DNA from: HGM04593 sp045630965
Lineage (GTDB): Bacteria; Bacteroidota; Bacteroidia; Bacteroidales; Bacteroidaceae
Length of the DNA stretch: 42,723 nucleotides
Direction: 5' to 3'
NCBI GenBank assembly: GCA_045630965.1
Contig: JAZQTU010000004.1
Location: 1-42,723, forward strand
Position numbers and translations under genes: made by a program. Below the pieces are notes generated by a model. The model had not been told where the DNA came from. It made no database searches and saw only the letters and a program-made list of their open reading frames with translations. Within the stretch, counting starts at the first letter, position 1; each line of letters begins with the position of its first letter. Below are positions 32,885-41,001 of this stretch, one piece after another.

Positions 32885-34375
32885 ATGAGCGAAAAAGTAT
32901 ATATATTTGACACCACACTCCGCGATGCCGAACAGGTACCGGGATGCCAGCTCAACACAATCGAAAAGATTGAGGTTGCGCGTCAGCTCGAGAAGTTGGG
33001 TGTGGATATCATAGAAGCTGGTTTCCCAATATCAAGTCCGGGAGACTTCAACTCGGTGGTGGAGATTTCAAAAGCCGTCACCAACCCTACCATTTGCGCT
33101 CTGACACGCGCTGTAAAGAAGGACATTGACGTAGCGGCGCAGGCACTTGAGTTCGCAAAGCGCGGACGCATACATACAGGTATAGGTACATCACCCTACC
33201 ACATATATGAAAAACTCCGCATGACTCCTGACACCGTTCTGGAACAGGCTGTCGAGGCGGTAAAATATGCACGCCGCTTTGTCGATGACGTTGAATTCTA
33301 TGCCGAGGACGCAGGACGTTCCGACGAAGAATACCTTGCACGTGTAGTAGAAGCAGTCATTGCTGCAGGCGCAACAGTTGTAAACATCCCCGACACAACA
33401 GGCTATTGCCTACCAAATGAATACGGTGCAAAGATTGCATACCTCATGAACAATGTCCCGAATATTGACAAGGCGATAATTTCGACCCATTGCCACAATG
33501 ACTTGGGCATGGCAACAGCGAACACATTGGCAGCAGTGCAGAACGGTGCCCGTCAGGTTGAGGTTACAATCAATGGTTTGGGTGAAAGAGCCGGAAACAC
33601 AGCATTGGAGGAGGTAGTAATGGCAATCAAGTGCCATTCGAACCTTGATTTTGACCTTGGCATCGACACCAAACAGATTATTGCAACAAGCAAGTTGGTG
33701 TCCAACCTCATGCGTATGCCAGTACAGGCTAACAAAGCCATTGTCGGACGCAATGCTTTTGCACACTCTTCGGGCATACACCAGGACGGTGTACTCAAGA
33801 GCCGTGAAACATACGAAATCATTGCACCTGAAGAAGTTGGCGTTGACCAGTCAAGCATTGTACTGACAGCACGAAGCGGACGCGCTGCGCTCAAGCACCA
33901 TTTATCAGAAATCGGCTACACTCCAGAAGGAGAGGAACTGGACGACATTTACCAGCGTTTTCTTGAGCTCGCCGACAAGAAGAAGATGGTTACAACAAGA
34001 GACCTGGAGATACTCGTCGGTACCACACACCGCAGAATGAGCATCCAACTTGTTGGTTTACAGGTAGTCTGCGGTAAATCAGCACTTCCTACAGCCACAG
34101 TACAGATAAGTTTCGATGGAGACACCTTCACTGAAACAGCATGCGGAAACGGCCCAGTAGATGCGGCTATTACAGCTGTAAAGAACATTACAAAACGCCG
34201 CGTTCATATCGAAGAGTTCCTCATTCAGGCTATCACTCGTGGAAGCGATGATTTGGGTAAAGTACACATGCAGATTTCTCACAAGGGCAAGATGTATCAC
34301 GGATTCGGTGCAAACACCGACATCGTAACAGCATCGGTAGAGTCGTTTATTGACGCAATCTCAAAAATAGCATAA
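32885..34375 (+). CDS. leuA: 2-isopropylmalate synthase
   Basis: LeuA condenses 2-oxoisovalerate and acetyl-CoA, the committed step of leucine synthesis. The 496-residue enzyme has the N-terminal metal/catalytic motif DTTLRDAEQVPGCQLN, the HCHNDLGMATAN metal-binding histidines, NGLGERAGNTALEEVVMA, GRNAFAHSSGIHQDGVLK, and the C-terminal regulatory domain from about 370 (TTHRRMSIQLVGLQVVCGKSALPTATVQI ...), which in this family binds leucine for feedback inhibition. The presence of this regulatory domain means the operon is controlled both at transcription and at enzyme level. leuC starts 2 bp after its stop. Confidence 0.96.
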   Translation: MSEKVYIFDTTLRDAEQVPGCQLNTIEKIEVARQLEKLGVDIIEAGFPISSPGDFNSVVEISKAVTNPTICALTRAVKKDIDVAAQALEFAKRGRIHTGIGTSPYHIYEKLRMTPDTVLEQAVEAVKYARRFVDDVEFYAEDAGRSDEEYLARVVEAVIAAGATVVNIPDTTGYCLPNEYGAKIAYLMNNVPNIDKAIISTHCHNDLGMATANTLAAVQNGARQVEVTINGLGERAGNTALEEVVMAIKCHSNLDFDLGIDTKQIIATSKLVSNLMRMPVQANKAIVGRNAFAHSSGIHQDGVLKSRETYEIIAPEEVGVDQSSIVLTARSGRAALKHHLSEIGYTPEGEELDDIYQRFLELADKKKMVTTRDLEILVGTTHRRMSIQLVGLQVVCGKSALPTATVQISFDGDTFTETACGNGPVDAAITAVKNITKRRVHIEEFLIQAITRGSDDLGKVHMQISHKGKMYHGFGANTDIVTASVESFIDAISKIA

Positions 34376-34377
34376 CA

Positions 34378-35772
34378 ATGAATACACTGTTTGACAAAAT
34401 TTGGGATTCGCACACCGTTCGTGTGCTCGACGGTGGCTCATGCGTACTGTACATTGACCGCCAATACATACACGAGGTAACAAGTCCACAGGCTTTTGCC
34501 GGATTGCGCAAACGTGGCATAGGCGTATTCCGCCCAAGCCAGGTGACAGCAAGCCCCGACCACAATATCCCCACAAAGAACCAGCACCTGCCCATTGCCG
34601 AGCCACAGTCGGCACAGCAGGTTGCCACATTGGAGAGCAACTGCGCAGAGAACGGCATAAAGATATTCCCTATCGGTTCGGAACGCAACGGCATAATACA
34701 TGTCATAGGACCACAGACCGGACTAACACAGCCCGGCATGACCATCGTATGCGGAGACAGCCACACATCCACTCACGGCGCATTGGGTTGTATCGCATTC
34801 GGCATTGGAACAAGCGAAGTGGAGATGGCACTGGCTTCGCAGTGCATTCTGCAATCAAAGCCCAAGAGCATGAGAATAAATGTGGAGGGCGAATTAAAGC
34901 CGGGAGTATGTTCAAAGGACATTATCCTTTACATAATTTCAAAGCTGGGCACAGGTGGCGGTACAGGTCATTTTGTAGAGTTTGCAGGTTCTGCAATACG
35001 TTCATTGTCCATGGAGGCACGCATGACAATATGCAATATGAGCATTGAGATGGGTGCCCGTGGAGGAATGATAGCTCCCGACCAGACAACATTCGACTAC
35101 CTTCGTGGACGCGAATTCGCTCCGCATGGTGAGGAATGGGAGAAAGCTGTCGAAAAATGGAGCAAGCTACGTTCCGACGATGATGCAGTATTCGACAAAG
35201 AGATTACATTCAATGCCGCAGATATAGAGCCCATGATTACATACGGTACCAACCCGGGCATGGGTATAGCGGTAAGCGGCACCATCCCTTCATCGGAAGA
35301 TATGGACCAGGCATCAAAGGCATCCTATGCCAAAGCACTCGGTTACATGGGTTTTGCCGAAGGAGAGAAGATGGAAGGCAAGCCGGTTGATTATGTCTTT
35401 GTCGGCAGCTGTACCAACGGACGTATCGAAGACTTGCGCGCATTCGCACACTTTGTCAAAGGACGCAAAAAAGCCGAAAACATCACAGCATGGATTGTTC
35501 CCGGTTCAAAGGAGGTTGAACGTATGGCTATTGAAGAGGGCTTGCGTGACATCCTTGAAGAGGCAGGATTTGAACTACGTCAACCGGGCTGTTCAGCATG
35601 TTTGGCTATGAACGAAGACAAAATTCCGGCAGGTAAATATTGTGTAGCAACATCCAACCGCAATTTCGAAGGCCGACAAGGACCCGAGTCGCGTACACTG
35701 TTGGCAGGCCCGCTTGTGGCAGCTGCAGCCGCAGTGACAGGAGTTGTAACCGACCCGCGTACAATGATGTAA
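34378..35772 (+). CDS. leuC: 3-isopropylmalate dehydratase large subunit
   Basis: With LeuD it isomerises 2- to 3-isopropylmalate using a [4Fe-4S] cluster. The 464-residue aconitase-family chain has the three cluster ligands Cys345 (FVGSCTNGRIEDL), Cys405 and Cys408 (PGCSACLAMN), the SPDHNIPT and GDSHTSTHGALG blocks near residues 59 and 126, and the ISIEMGARGGMIAPD-type helix. Length is normal. The gene begins 2 bp after leuA, so translation is probably linked. The cluster makes it oxygen-sensitive, which fits an anaerobe. Confidence 0.96.
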   Translation: MNTLFDKIWDSHTVRVLDGGSCVLYIDRQYIHEVTSPQAFAGLRKRGIGVFRPSQVTASPDHNIPTKNQHLPIAEPQSAQQVATLESNCAENGIKIFPIGSERNGIIHVIGPQTGLTQPGMTIVCGDSHTSTHGALGCIAFGIGTSEVEMALASQCILQSKPKSMRINVEGELKPGVCSKDIILYIISKLGTGGGTGHFVEFAGSAIRSLSMEARMTICNMSIEMGARGGMIAPDQTTFDYLRGREFAPHGEEWEKAVEKWSKLRSDDDAVFDKEITFNAADIEPMITYGTNPGMGIAVSGTIPSSEDMDQASKASYAKALGYMGFAEGEKMEGKPVDYVFVGSCTNGRIEDLRAFAHFVKGRKKAENITAWIVPGSKEVERMAIEEGLRDILEEAGFELRQPGCSACLAMNEDKIPAGKYCVATSNRNFEGRQGPESRTLLAGPLVAAAAAVTGVVTDPRTMM

Positions 35773-35791
35773 AACCGTTACAGCAAGAGTT

Positions 35792-36376
35792 ATGAGACAG
35801 AAATTCACAACATTGAGCTCAACGGTAGTACCACTGCCGATTGAGAATATCGATACAGACCAGATTATCCCGGCACGATTCCTCAAGGCCACAACACGCG
35901 AGGGATTCGGTGAAAACCTGTTCCGCGATTGGAGATATGACAAAGAAGGCAACCCAAAGGCCGATTTTGTAATGAACTCACCCAAATACAAGGGCGAGAT
36001 ACTCGTTGCAGGCAAGAACTTCGGTTGTGGTTCGAGCCGTGAGCATGCGGCATGGGCCATTGACGGTGCTGGTTTCCGCGCTGTGGTATCAAGTTTCTTT
36101 GCCGACATATTCCGCAACAATGCCCTGAACAACGGATTATTGCCTGTTGTCGTGAGTGAGAAGATGCTTGCCGAGATATTCGCAAAAGCCGAGATTGACC
36201 CAGCGATGCAGCTATATATAGACCTCCCGGAACAGACAATAGAGATAACAGGAACCGATATAAAGGAGTCGTTCGAGATTGCCCCCTACAAGAAGGAGTG
36301 CCTGATGAGCGGATACGATGATGTAGATTTCCTCGTTAGTATACGTCCCGAAATAGAGGCTTTTGAGAAAGAATAA
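35792..36376 (+). CDS. leuD: 3-isopropylmalate dehydratase small subunit
   Basis: The 194-residue swivel-domain subunit completes the active site of LeuC. It has the opening PLPIENIDTDQIIPARFLK, the substrate-binding GKNFGCGSSREHAAWAIDGAGF (about 72-93) and FRNNALNNGLLPV, all typical. It lies 19 bp after leuC. The 58-bp gap before leuB contains a short imperfect hairpin (GTATGG...CCATAC) but no gene; in some Bacteroides a second leuA-like gene sits at this point as I recall. Confidence 0.96.
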   Translation: MRQKFTTLSSTVVPLPIENIDTDQIIPARFLKATTREGFGENLFRDWRYDKEGNPKADFVMNSPKYKGEILVAGKNFGCGSSREHAAWAIDGAGFRAVVSSFFADIFRNNALNNGLLPVVVSEKMLAEIFAKAEIDPAMQLYIDLPEQTIEITGTDIKESFEIAPYKKECLMSGYDDVDFLVSIRPEIEAFEKE

Positions 36377-36434
36377 GAAAATGTATGGGTGGAGAGTACC
36401 TGTCCATACCTGAAAACATTACAATAGAAGTAAA

Positions 36435-37502
36435 ATGAAAGATATCAGAATAGCCATACTTCCCGGAGACGGTATTGGTCCGGAGATTGTAGCACAGGCT
36501 GTAAAGGCAGTAGATGCTGTTGCCGCCAAATTCGGTTACAACATCACATACACACACGCCTTGGTTGGCGCTGCAGCAATTGATGCCACAGGCAACCCCT
36601 ACCCCGATGCCACACACGAAGCATGTATGGCAGCCGACGCCGTATTGTTCGGTGCCATTGGCGACCCACGTTTCGACAACAACCCCGAAGCCAAGGTACG
36701 CCCTGAACAGGGATTGCTCGCCATGCGCAAGAAGCTTGGTCTGTTTGCCAACCTGCGCCCGGTAAATACATTTGAGTCGTTGTTGCACCGTTCACCGTTG
36801 CGTTACGACCTTGTTGAAGGTGCCGATTTCATTTGTGTACGCGAGCTTACCGGCGGTATGTATTTCGGACGCCCTCAGGGACGTTCCGAGGATGGCAACA
36901 CCGCATACGACACATGCGTATATTCACGCGAAGAGATTGAGCGTATATGCCGCTTGGGATTTGAGTATGCAGGCAAGCGCAGAGGCAAGCTTACAGTTGT
37001 AGACAAGGCAAATGTACTTGCAACATCACGCTTGTGGCGTGAGACAGCCAAGGCAATGGAGAAAGATTACCCCAACGTAGAGGTTGAATACATGTTCGTT
37101 GACAACGCTGCCATGAAGATTATCCAGCAGCCACGTCATTTCGACGTAATGGTAACTGAAAACATGTTCGGTGATATTCTCACTGACGAGGCAAGTGTAA
37201 TAACAGGTTCACTGGGTCTTTTGCCTTCGGCATCGATAGGAACAGGAACATCACTATTCGAACCCATTCACGGATCGTATCCGCAGGCAGCAGGCAAGAA
37301 CATTGCCAACCCCATTGCCACAATACTTTCCGCAGCCATGATGTTCGAATATGCATTTGCCGACATGGAAGCAGGTGCAGCCATACGCAGAGCAGTCAAC
37401 AAGTCAATAGAACATAATATCGTCACAGAAGACATTGCTCCCGTAGGAGTAAAACCTTCATCGACCACCGAAGTAGGAGATTTCATTGCGAAAAATATTT
37501 GA
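36435..37502 (+). CDS. leuB: 3-isopropylmalate dehydrogenase
   Basis: LeuB oxidatively decarboxylates 3-isopropylmalate to 2-oxoisocaproate with NAD. The 355-residue protein begins IRIAILPGDGIGPEIV and has FGAIGDPRF, the LGLFANLRPVNTF loop, VRELTGGMYFGRPQ, KANVLATSRLWRE with the catalytic Lys, and the metal-binding MFGDILTDEASVITGSLGLLPSAS and EPIHGSYPQAAGKNIANP blocks. It is the last gene of the branched-chain operon and is followed within 22 bp by a terminator. Confidence 0.97.
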   Translation: MKDIRIAILPGDGIGPEIVAQAVKAVDAVAAKFGYNITYTHALVGAAAIDATGNPYPDATHEACMAADAVLFGAIGDPRFDNNPEAKVRPEQGLLAMRKKLGLFANLRPVNTFESLLHRSPLRYDLVEGADFICVRELTGGMYFGRPQGRSEDGNTAYDTCVYSREEIERICRLGFEYAGKRRGKLTVVDKANVLATSRLWRETAKAMEKDYPNVEVEYMFVDNAAMKIIQQPRHFDVMVTENMFGDILTDEASVITGSLGLLPSASIGTGTSLFEPIHGSYPQAAGKNIANPIATILSAAMMFEYAFADMEAGAAIRRAVNKSIEHNIVTEDIAPVGVKPSSTTEVGDFIAKNI

Positions 37503-37523
37503 TTTTCGCAGTTTTATAGTGCA

Positions 37524-37558
37524 AAAAGTGGGGTCATGGCAAAAATGACTCCACTTTT
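37524..37558 (+). terminator. terminator of the ilv-leu operon
   Basis: AAAAGTGGGGTCAT (37524-37537) pairs with ATGACTCCACTTTT (37545-37558) over 14 bp with one G-U pair and a 7-nt loop; TTTT at the end of the right arm and CGTTTGTTT follow. It starts 21 bp after the leuB stop. Confidence 0.8.
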
Positions 37559-37560
37559 CG

Positions 37561-37590
37561 TTTGTTTATTCTACAGGTTCACTATTTTTG
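37561..37590 (+). promoter_or_regulatory. promoter for the DUF1295 gene
   Basis: TTTG (37561-37564) and TATTTTTG (37583-37590) are spaced by 18 nt, just after the operon terminator. Transcription would start near 37596, which supports the downstream ATG at 37617 as the real start of the next gene. Confidence 0.6.
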
Positions 37591-37616
37591 CTGTAAACCC
37601 TAAAAAACGTACAATT

Positions 37617-38420
37617 ATGACTTATATGTGGATTCTTCTTGCCCTCTCATTGACAATGTCAGCTGTTGGCTGGTTCTATTTCATATACTTCTTCAGTATC
37701 GGATACGGCTTTACCATATCGGTACTGTCAGTGGCTACAGCCATTATCTTCCGTGATGTCATAACACTTCCCACCGCCCTGCTGTGTGCTGTGCTTTTCA
37801 TCTATGGTATACGCTTGGGACTCTTCCTGCTCATCAGAGAAAAAAAGTCACAGTCGTACAAGAAAATTTTATACCAACCTGACAACACAAAGAAAAAACC
37901 TCTCTTCGCAATGTTCATGATATGGATTTCATGTGCATTGTTGTATGTTGGTCAGGCAAGCCCAGCAACCTTCTACCTCTTCAACATGTCAAAAGGACTT
38001 CCGGTCAGCGAAGCGTGGGCATGGGCCGGAACAATAATAGCCACATTGGGTATAATCATTGAAGCTATTGCCGATGCGCAGAAAAACAGAGCCAAGAAGA
38101 TTAACCCTAACAGATACGTTGATACAGGACTTTACAGGATTGTACGCTGTCCAAACTATTTTGGCGAGATTCTCATGTGGACCGGCAGTTTCATAATCTG
38201 CTTTGGAGCATGCTGCACTGTATGGCAGTGGATTATTGCCGCATTGGGATATATCGGTATTGTATACGTGATGTTCAGCGGAGCGCGCAGACTCGAGATG
38301 CGCCAGGAGACAACATACGGCAACGACCCCGAATTCAAGGCATATGCCAAAAAGACACCGTTGCTGATACCCCTTATGCCTATTTACAGCGTTGCCAAAT
38401 ACAAATGGCTGCAGGCATAA
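37617..38420 (+). CDS. DUF1295 / steroid 5-alpha-reductase-like integral membrane protein
   Basis: The product is about 267 residues with seven or so membrane helices. The C-terminal part (NRYVDTGLYRIVRCPNYFGEILMWTGSFIIC ... EMRQETTYGNDPEFKAYAKKTPLLIPL) is the characteristic DUF1295/isoprenylcysteine-methyltransferase-like fold, in which RCPNYFGE and the C-terminal KTP region bind a nucleotide cofactor in related enzymes. The substrate is not known; lipid or steroid-like molecules are usual guesses. I reject an in-frame ATG at 37536 because it lies in the terminator hairpin upstream of the promoter. Confidence 0.87.
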   Translation: MTYMWILLALSLTMSAVGWFYFIYFFSIGYGFTISVLSVATAIIFRDVITLPTALLCAVLFIYGIRLGLFLLIREKKSQSYKKILYQPDNTKKKPLFAMFMIWISCALLYVGQASPATFYLFNMSKGLPVSEAWAWAGTIIATLGIIIEAIADAQKNRAKKINPNRYVDTGLYRIVRCPNYFGEILMWTGSFIICFGACCTVWQWIIAALGYIGIVYVMFSGARRLEMRQETTYGNDPEFKAYAKKTPLLIPLMPIYSVAKYKWLQA

Positions 38421-38447
38421 AAAAGTTTTAGTTTTTCATAATTTTGG

Positions 38448-38481
38448 GATAGTGACTGCGTGAGCCGTCACTATCTTTTTT
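38448..38481. terminator. terminator after the DUF1295 gene
   Basis: GATAGTGAC (38448-38456) and GTCACTATC (38467-38475) form a perfect 9-bp stem with a 10-nt loop followed by six T residues. It lies between two convergent genes (stops at 38420 and 38483). Confidence 0.85.
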
Positions 38482-38482
38482 A

Positions 38483-38782
38483 TTACCACAACGAAGAGGC
38501 CACCGGCAACAGACGGCTCTCCTGTGGCCACTCAGGAAGAAAAAACAGAGGACATGGACCAACTCCCGCGCTCTCCCAATCAACCTCACGCACAGCCTCC
38601 AGGCAAGGCGCACCAAATGCGAATGAACGGCCATAAAGCAACAAAGCGCCTCGTGTTTCATCATAACGCCATAATCCACCGCCGTATGGACAGGAGTCGC
38701 CCCACCCCAGCAGTTCACGATGCTGATAGACATTACCGAATAACAGCACTCCGTCCTGATTGATTATGAATTTCTGATACAT
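38483..38782 (-). CDS. hypothetical 99-residue protein coupled to crcB
   Basis: I place the start at 38782, where TGATG makes the ATG share one base with the crcB stop, giving MYQKFIINQDGVLLFGNVYQ and 99 residues. A longer in-frame start at 38806 would overlap crcB by 25 nt. The protein is soluble and rich in Gly, Trp, Tyr and Leu; YGGGLWRYDETRGALLLYGRSFAFGAP resembles small Bacteroidales proteins of unknown function that I have seen with the same GGGxW...LYGxS...FG pattern. The role is unknown. Confidence 0.7.
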   Translation of the reverse strand: MYQKFIINQDGVLLFGNVYQHRELLGWGDSCPYGGGLWRYDETRGALLLYGRSFAFGAPCLEAVREVDWESAGVGPCPLFFLPEWPQESRLLPVASSLW

Positions 38783-39174
38783 CAGCAAACCTGGTTGAGA
38801 ATCCAATATCCAACAGCCACAAGAGCCACACCGGCAACAACACTGGCTATGGCATACACAATGAAAGCACCAATGTTTCCGCCCTGAAGCATAACAAGAC
38901 CTTCATTGGCAAAAGTAGAGAATGTAGTAAAGCCACCACAGAAACCGGTAGTGAGCAGGAGACACAGGGCATGGGAGGTAGATGCAAAACGTACAAATAA
39001 CGCATATACTACACCAATGACAAAGCAACCGGCAAGATTTACCGCAAGTGTAGCCCAGGGGAATGATGTTCCGCAACACCCCTTCATAAGCGAAGAGATT
39101 ATATACCTCAACGCACCACCCACGAAGCTGCCGGCACCAACAAGTAATATGGATTTCAACATATCATCAAACAA
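38782..39174 (-). CDS. crcB: CrcB/Fluc fluoride channel
   Basis: The 130-residue protein has four membrane helices and the CrcB signatures GSFVGGALRYIIS near the start, TLAVNLAGCFVIGV, and TTGFCGGFTTFSTFANE at about 77-93, whose Phe and Thr/Ser residues line the fluoride path. Such dual-topology dimers lower cytoplasmic fluoride. Other CrcB genes are often behind a fluoride riboswitch, but this one lies 8 bp after the YgbA-like gene and no such leader is present. Confidence 0.94.
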   Translation of the reverse strand: MFDDMLKSILLVGAGSFVGGALRYIISSLMKGCCGTSFPWATLAVNLAGCFVIGVVYALFVRFASTSHALCLLLTTGFCGGFTTFSTFANEGLVMLQGGNIGAFIVYAIASVVAGVALVAVGYWILNQVC

Positions 39175-39182
39175 TAGAGAAG

Positions 39183-39476
39183 TTAACGCCCCAACAGATG
39201 CCTTATGGCAGCTACTGGGTCATAGAATATCATACGAGGCCCTGCCCAACGCATCACTGCACGTATTTTCTCACACATAGCTGGCTTATAGCAATGTACA
39301 GGACAGCGCTTGCATGCAGGCTTGTCCTCACCGAACTTACACCTTCCGAGCCGCACGTGGGCATACCCCACCAATTCGCGGTATTCATCGGGAAGTTCAG
39401 CAAGCCCCAGTTTATGCCTGCAATACAGTTGCACCATTCGGGCAACAACACGTTTCTCGCGTTCAATCCTGTCCAT
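39183..39476 (-). CDS. YgbA_NO (nitrous-oxide-stimulated promoter) family protein
   Basis: I choose the ATG at 39476 (MDRIEREKRVVARMVQLYC), giving 97 residues; an upstream ATG at 39515 would add 13 unrelated residues that contain the promoter. The protein has the family pattern of cysteines: YCRHK near residue 18, YAHVRLGRCKFGEDKPACKRCPVHCYKPAMCEKIRAVMRWAGPRM. The four-Cys cluster suggests metal binding. The E. coli homologue YgbA is linked to nitrosative stress; the biochemical role is unclear. It shares a transcription unit with crcB. Confidence 0.86.
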   Translation of the reverse strand: MDRIEREKRVVARMVQLYCRHKLGLAELPDEYRELVGYAHVRLGRCKFGEDKPACKRCPVHCYKPAMCEKIRAVMRWAGPRMIFYDPVAAIRHLLGR

Positions 39477-39481
39477 AGTGA

Positions 39482-39489
39482 CAAAATTA
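39482..39489 (-). promoter_or_regulatory. -7 box for the ygbA-like/crcB unit
   Basis: Minus-strand TAATTTTG is an exact TAnnTTTG match only 5 nt before the chosen ATG at 39476, so the transcript would have a very short or no leader. No clear -33 box is seen. Confidence 0.4.
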
Positions 39490-39585
39490 GTACAATGTTT
39501 CCTATAACCCGACACCTCTTTGAAAATATTTTCACTTGCTGTAAAAAGATTGAAGTAAACTTCATGTTTCTCACTCGTTTGTCAT

Positions 39586-39593
39586 TATATTTG
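39586..39593 (+). promoter_or_regulatory. -7 box for the TonB-like gene
   Basis: TATATTTG is an exact match to TAnnTTTG, 38 nt before the ATG at 39632. The -33 region (TTCATG around 39561-39566) is a poor match. Confidence 0.45.
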
Positions 39594-39631
39594 AGAAATA
39601 ATTAATATTCGATATATAAACATACATCATT

Positions 39632-40204
39632 ATGAAAAGCAACACCCTTCTTTTGGCAGTGATATCTATTCTGCTTTTGGTTACGCTGTATACTTCGTAT
39701 ACAAACTCACAAGAAATAAAGACTTTGAGACAAGAAAATACAGAACTTTACAGCAAGATTGACTCAGTATTGCAAATATGCAGAGAACAGCCACAACAGC
39801 CAACTGCAGCAGAAGCAGAAACAGCACCACAGAGTTTTGGAAACACATTGGTCAATTATTTAACCAAGCTCGGTGAAAATGTTGAAAATGTAGCAAGTGG
39901 AACAAGCAAGAAAAGAATTGTTGTAGATACCAAATACCGCCTTGAGGACAGATATGTAGAAAGCAGAGTACATAGGCCAGAAATTAAAGGTGACGAAGTT
40001 GGAAGCGTTGTAATCAGCATTCAGGTCAATTGGTTAGGAAAGGTAAGTTCGGCTAAACTCAAGAGCGCAACAGGAATTACAAATGAAGATGTAATTGAAG
40101 CATGCAAGAAAGCAGCCTTAAGGACCGGGTTTAATTATGATCCAGATACTAACAGCGACAAAAAGCAACCAGGAACAATAACATATACATTCTCGGCAAA
40201 GTAA
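39632..40204 (+). CDS. membrane-anchored TonB-C-like protein
   Basis: The 190-residue protein has one N-terminal membrane helix (LLLAVISILLLVTLYTSY), a short coiled coil (EIKTLRQENTELYSKIDSVLQ, about 27-48), a Pro/Gln/Ala/Glu linker, then a basic spacer and a C-terminal domain of about 75 residues (VVISIQVNWLGKVSSAKLKSATGITNEDVIEACKKAALRTGFNYDP) with the beta-alpha-beta order of TonB C-terminal/AgaE-like domains. The C-terminal domain is thus predicted in the periplasm. The periplasm-spanning linker is short compared with real energy transducers and no ExbB/ExbD genes are near, so transport energising is doubtful. It stands alone, with gaps on both sides. Confidence 0.8.
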   Translation: MKSNTLLLAVISILLLVTLYTSYTNSQEIKTLRQENTELYSKIDSVLQICREQPQQPTAAEAETAPQSFGNTLVNYLTKLGENVENVASGTSKKRIVVDTKYRLEDRYVESRVHRPEIKGDEVGSVVISIQVNWLGKVSSAKLKSATGITNEDVIEACKKAALRTGFNYDPDTNSDKKQPGTITYTFSAK

Positions 40205-40281
40205 TGATTTGTCGCTACCCAAACATGTTCACAAAAGCCGAAGGGCGAATTATGTTGATGATATAAAAGAATAATATACGT

Positions 40282-40986
40282 ATGTTCAAAGATAAAGTAG
40301 TCATAGTAACTGGTGGTGCAAATGGCATAGGCCAATGTATTGCCGATGAGTTCCGCAATCAAGGCGCCATGGTATATGTAATTGACAAGCAGGAGGGTGA
40401 GCATTTTGTTGGCGACATCGCTAAAAAAGAGGTGCTGGAGGCTTTTGCAAACGAAGTACTGAGCAAGCACAACAAAGTGGATGTCATTATAAACAATGCT
40501 CTACCATTGATGAAAGGGATTGACGAATGCACCTATGAAGAGTTTCAGTATGCCCTCAGCGTTGGGGTTACCGCACCATTCTACCTTGTAAAACTTTTTA
40601 TGCCCCACTTGGCCGAAGTTGCATCCATCATAAACATATCCTCGTCGCGCGACCGCATGAGTCAACCCCAAACCGAGAGCTATACAGCAGCCAAAGGTGG
40701 TATTGCGGCACTCACTCACGCCCTGGCAGTAAGTTTGGCGGGAAAAGCAAGAGTTAACTCAATTTCTCCCGGTTGGATTGATACGGCATATACCGTTTAC
40801 GAAGGACCAGATGCCACGCAACAGCCTGTGGGCAGAGTGGGAAATCCTTTGGACATTGCCAATATGGTATTGTTCCTTTGTAGTGACAAGGCTGGCTTTA
40901 TAACTGGCGAAAATATCTGCATCGACGGTGGCATGACCAAGCAAATGATTTACCACGGAGATTGTGGTTGGAGATTGGAAAAATAA
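40282..40986 (+). CDS. short-chain dehydrogenase/reductase
   Basis: The 234-residue classical SDR has the cofactor motif TGGANGIG (10-17), the NNAL motif (71-74, normally NNAG), catalytic Ser around 120-122 in INISSSRDR, and Tyr134/Lys138 in SYTAAKGG, followed by VNSISPGWIDT and the C-terminal FITGENICIDGGMTK. Asp35 at the end of beta2 suggests NAD(H) preference. Substrate not deducible. It begins a plus-strand run; the next gene starts 15 bp later. A distinctive C-terminal tail (MIYHGDCGWRLEK) is shared, from memory, with a subset of Bacteroides SDRs. Confidence 0.92.
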   Translation: MFKDKVVIVTGGANGIGQCIADEFRNQGAMVYVIDKQEGEHFVGDIAKKEVLEAFANEVLSKHNKVDVIINNALPLMKGIDECTYEEFQYALSVGVTAPFYLVKLFMPHLAEVASIINISSSRDRMSQPQTESYTAAKGGIAALTHALAVSLAGKARVNSISPGWIDTAYTVYEGPDATQQPVGRVGNPLDIANMVLFLCSDKAGFITGENICIDGGMTKQMIYHGDCGWRLEK

Positions 40987-41001
40987 TAACAGTAAAGTAA
41001 C

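Noticed and set aside
36383..36412. Hairpin GTATGG...CCATAC between leuD and leuB
   Set aside because: Only 6 bp with a 15-nt loop; not clearly above chance.
37536..37616. N-terminal extension of the DUF1295 protein (MAKMTPLFVC...)
   Set aside because: The ATG lies in the ilv-leu terminator and upstream of a well-placed promoter; the extension has no family support.
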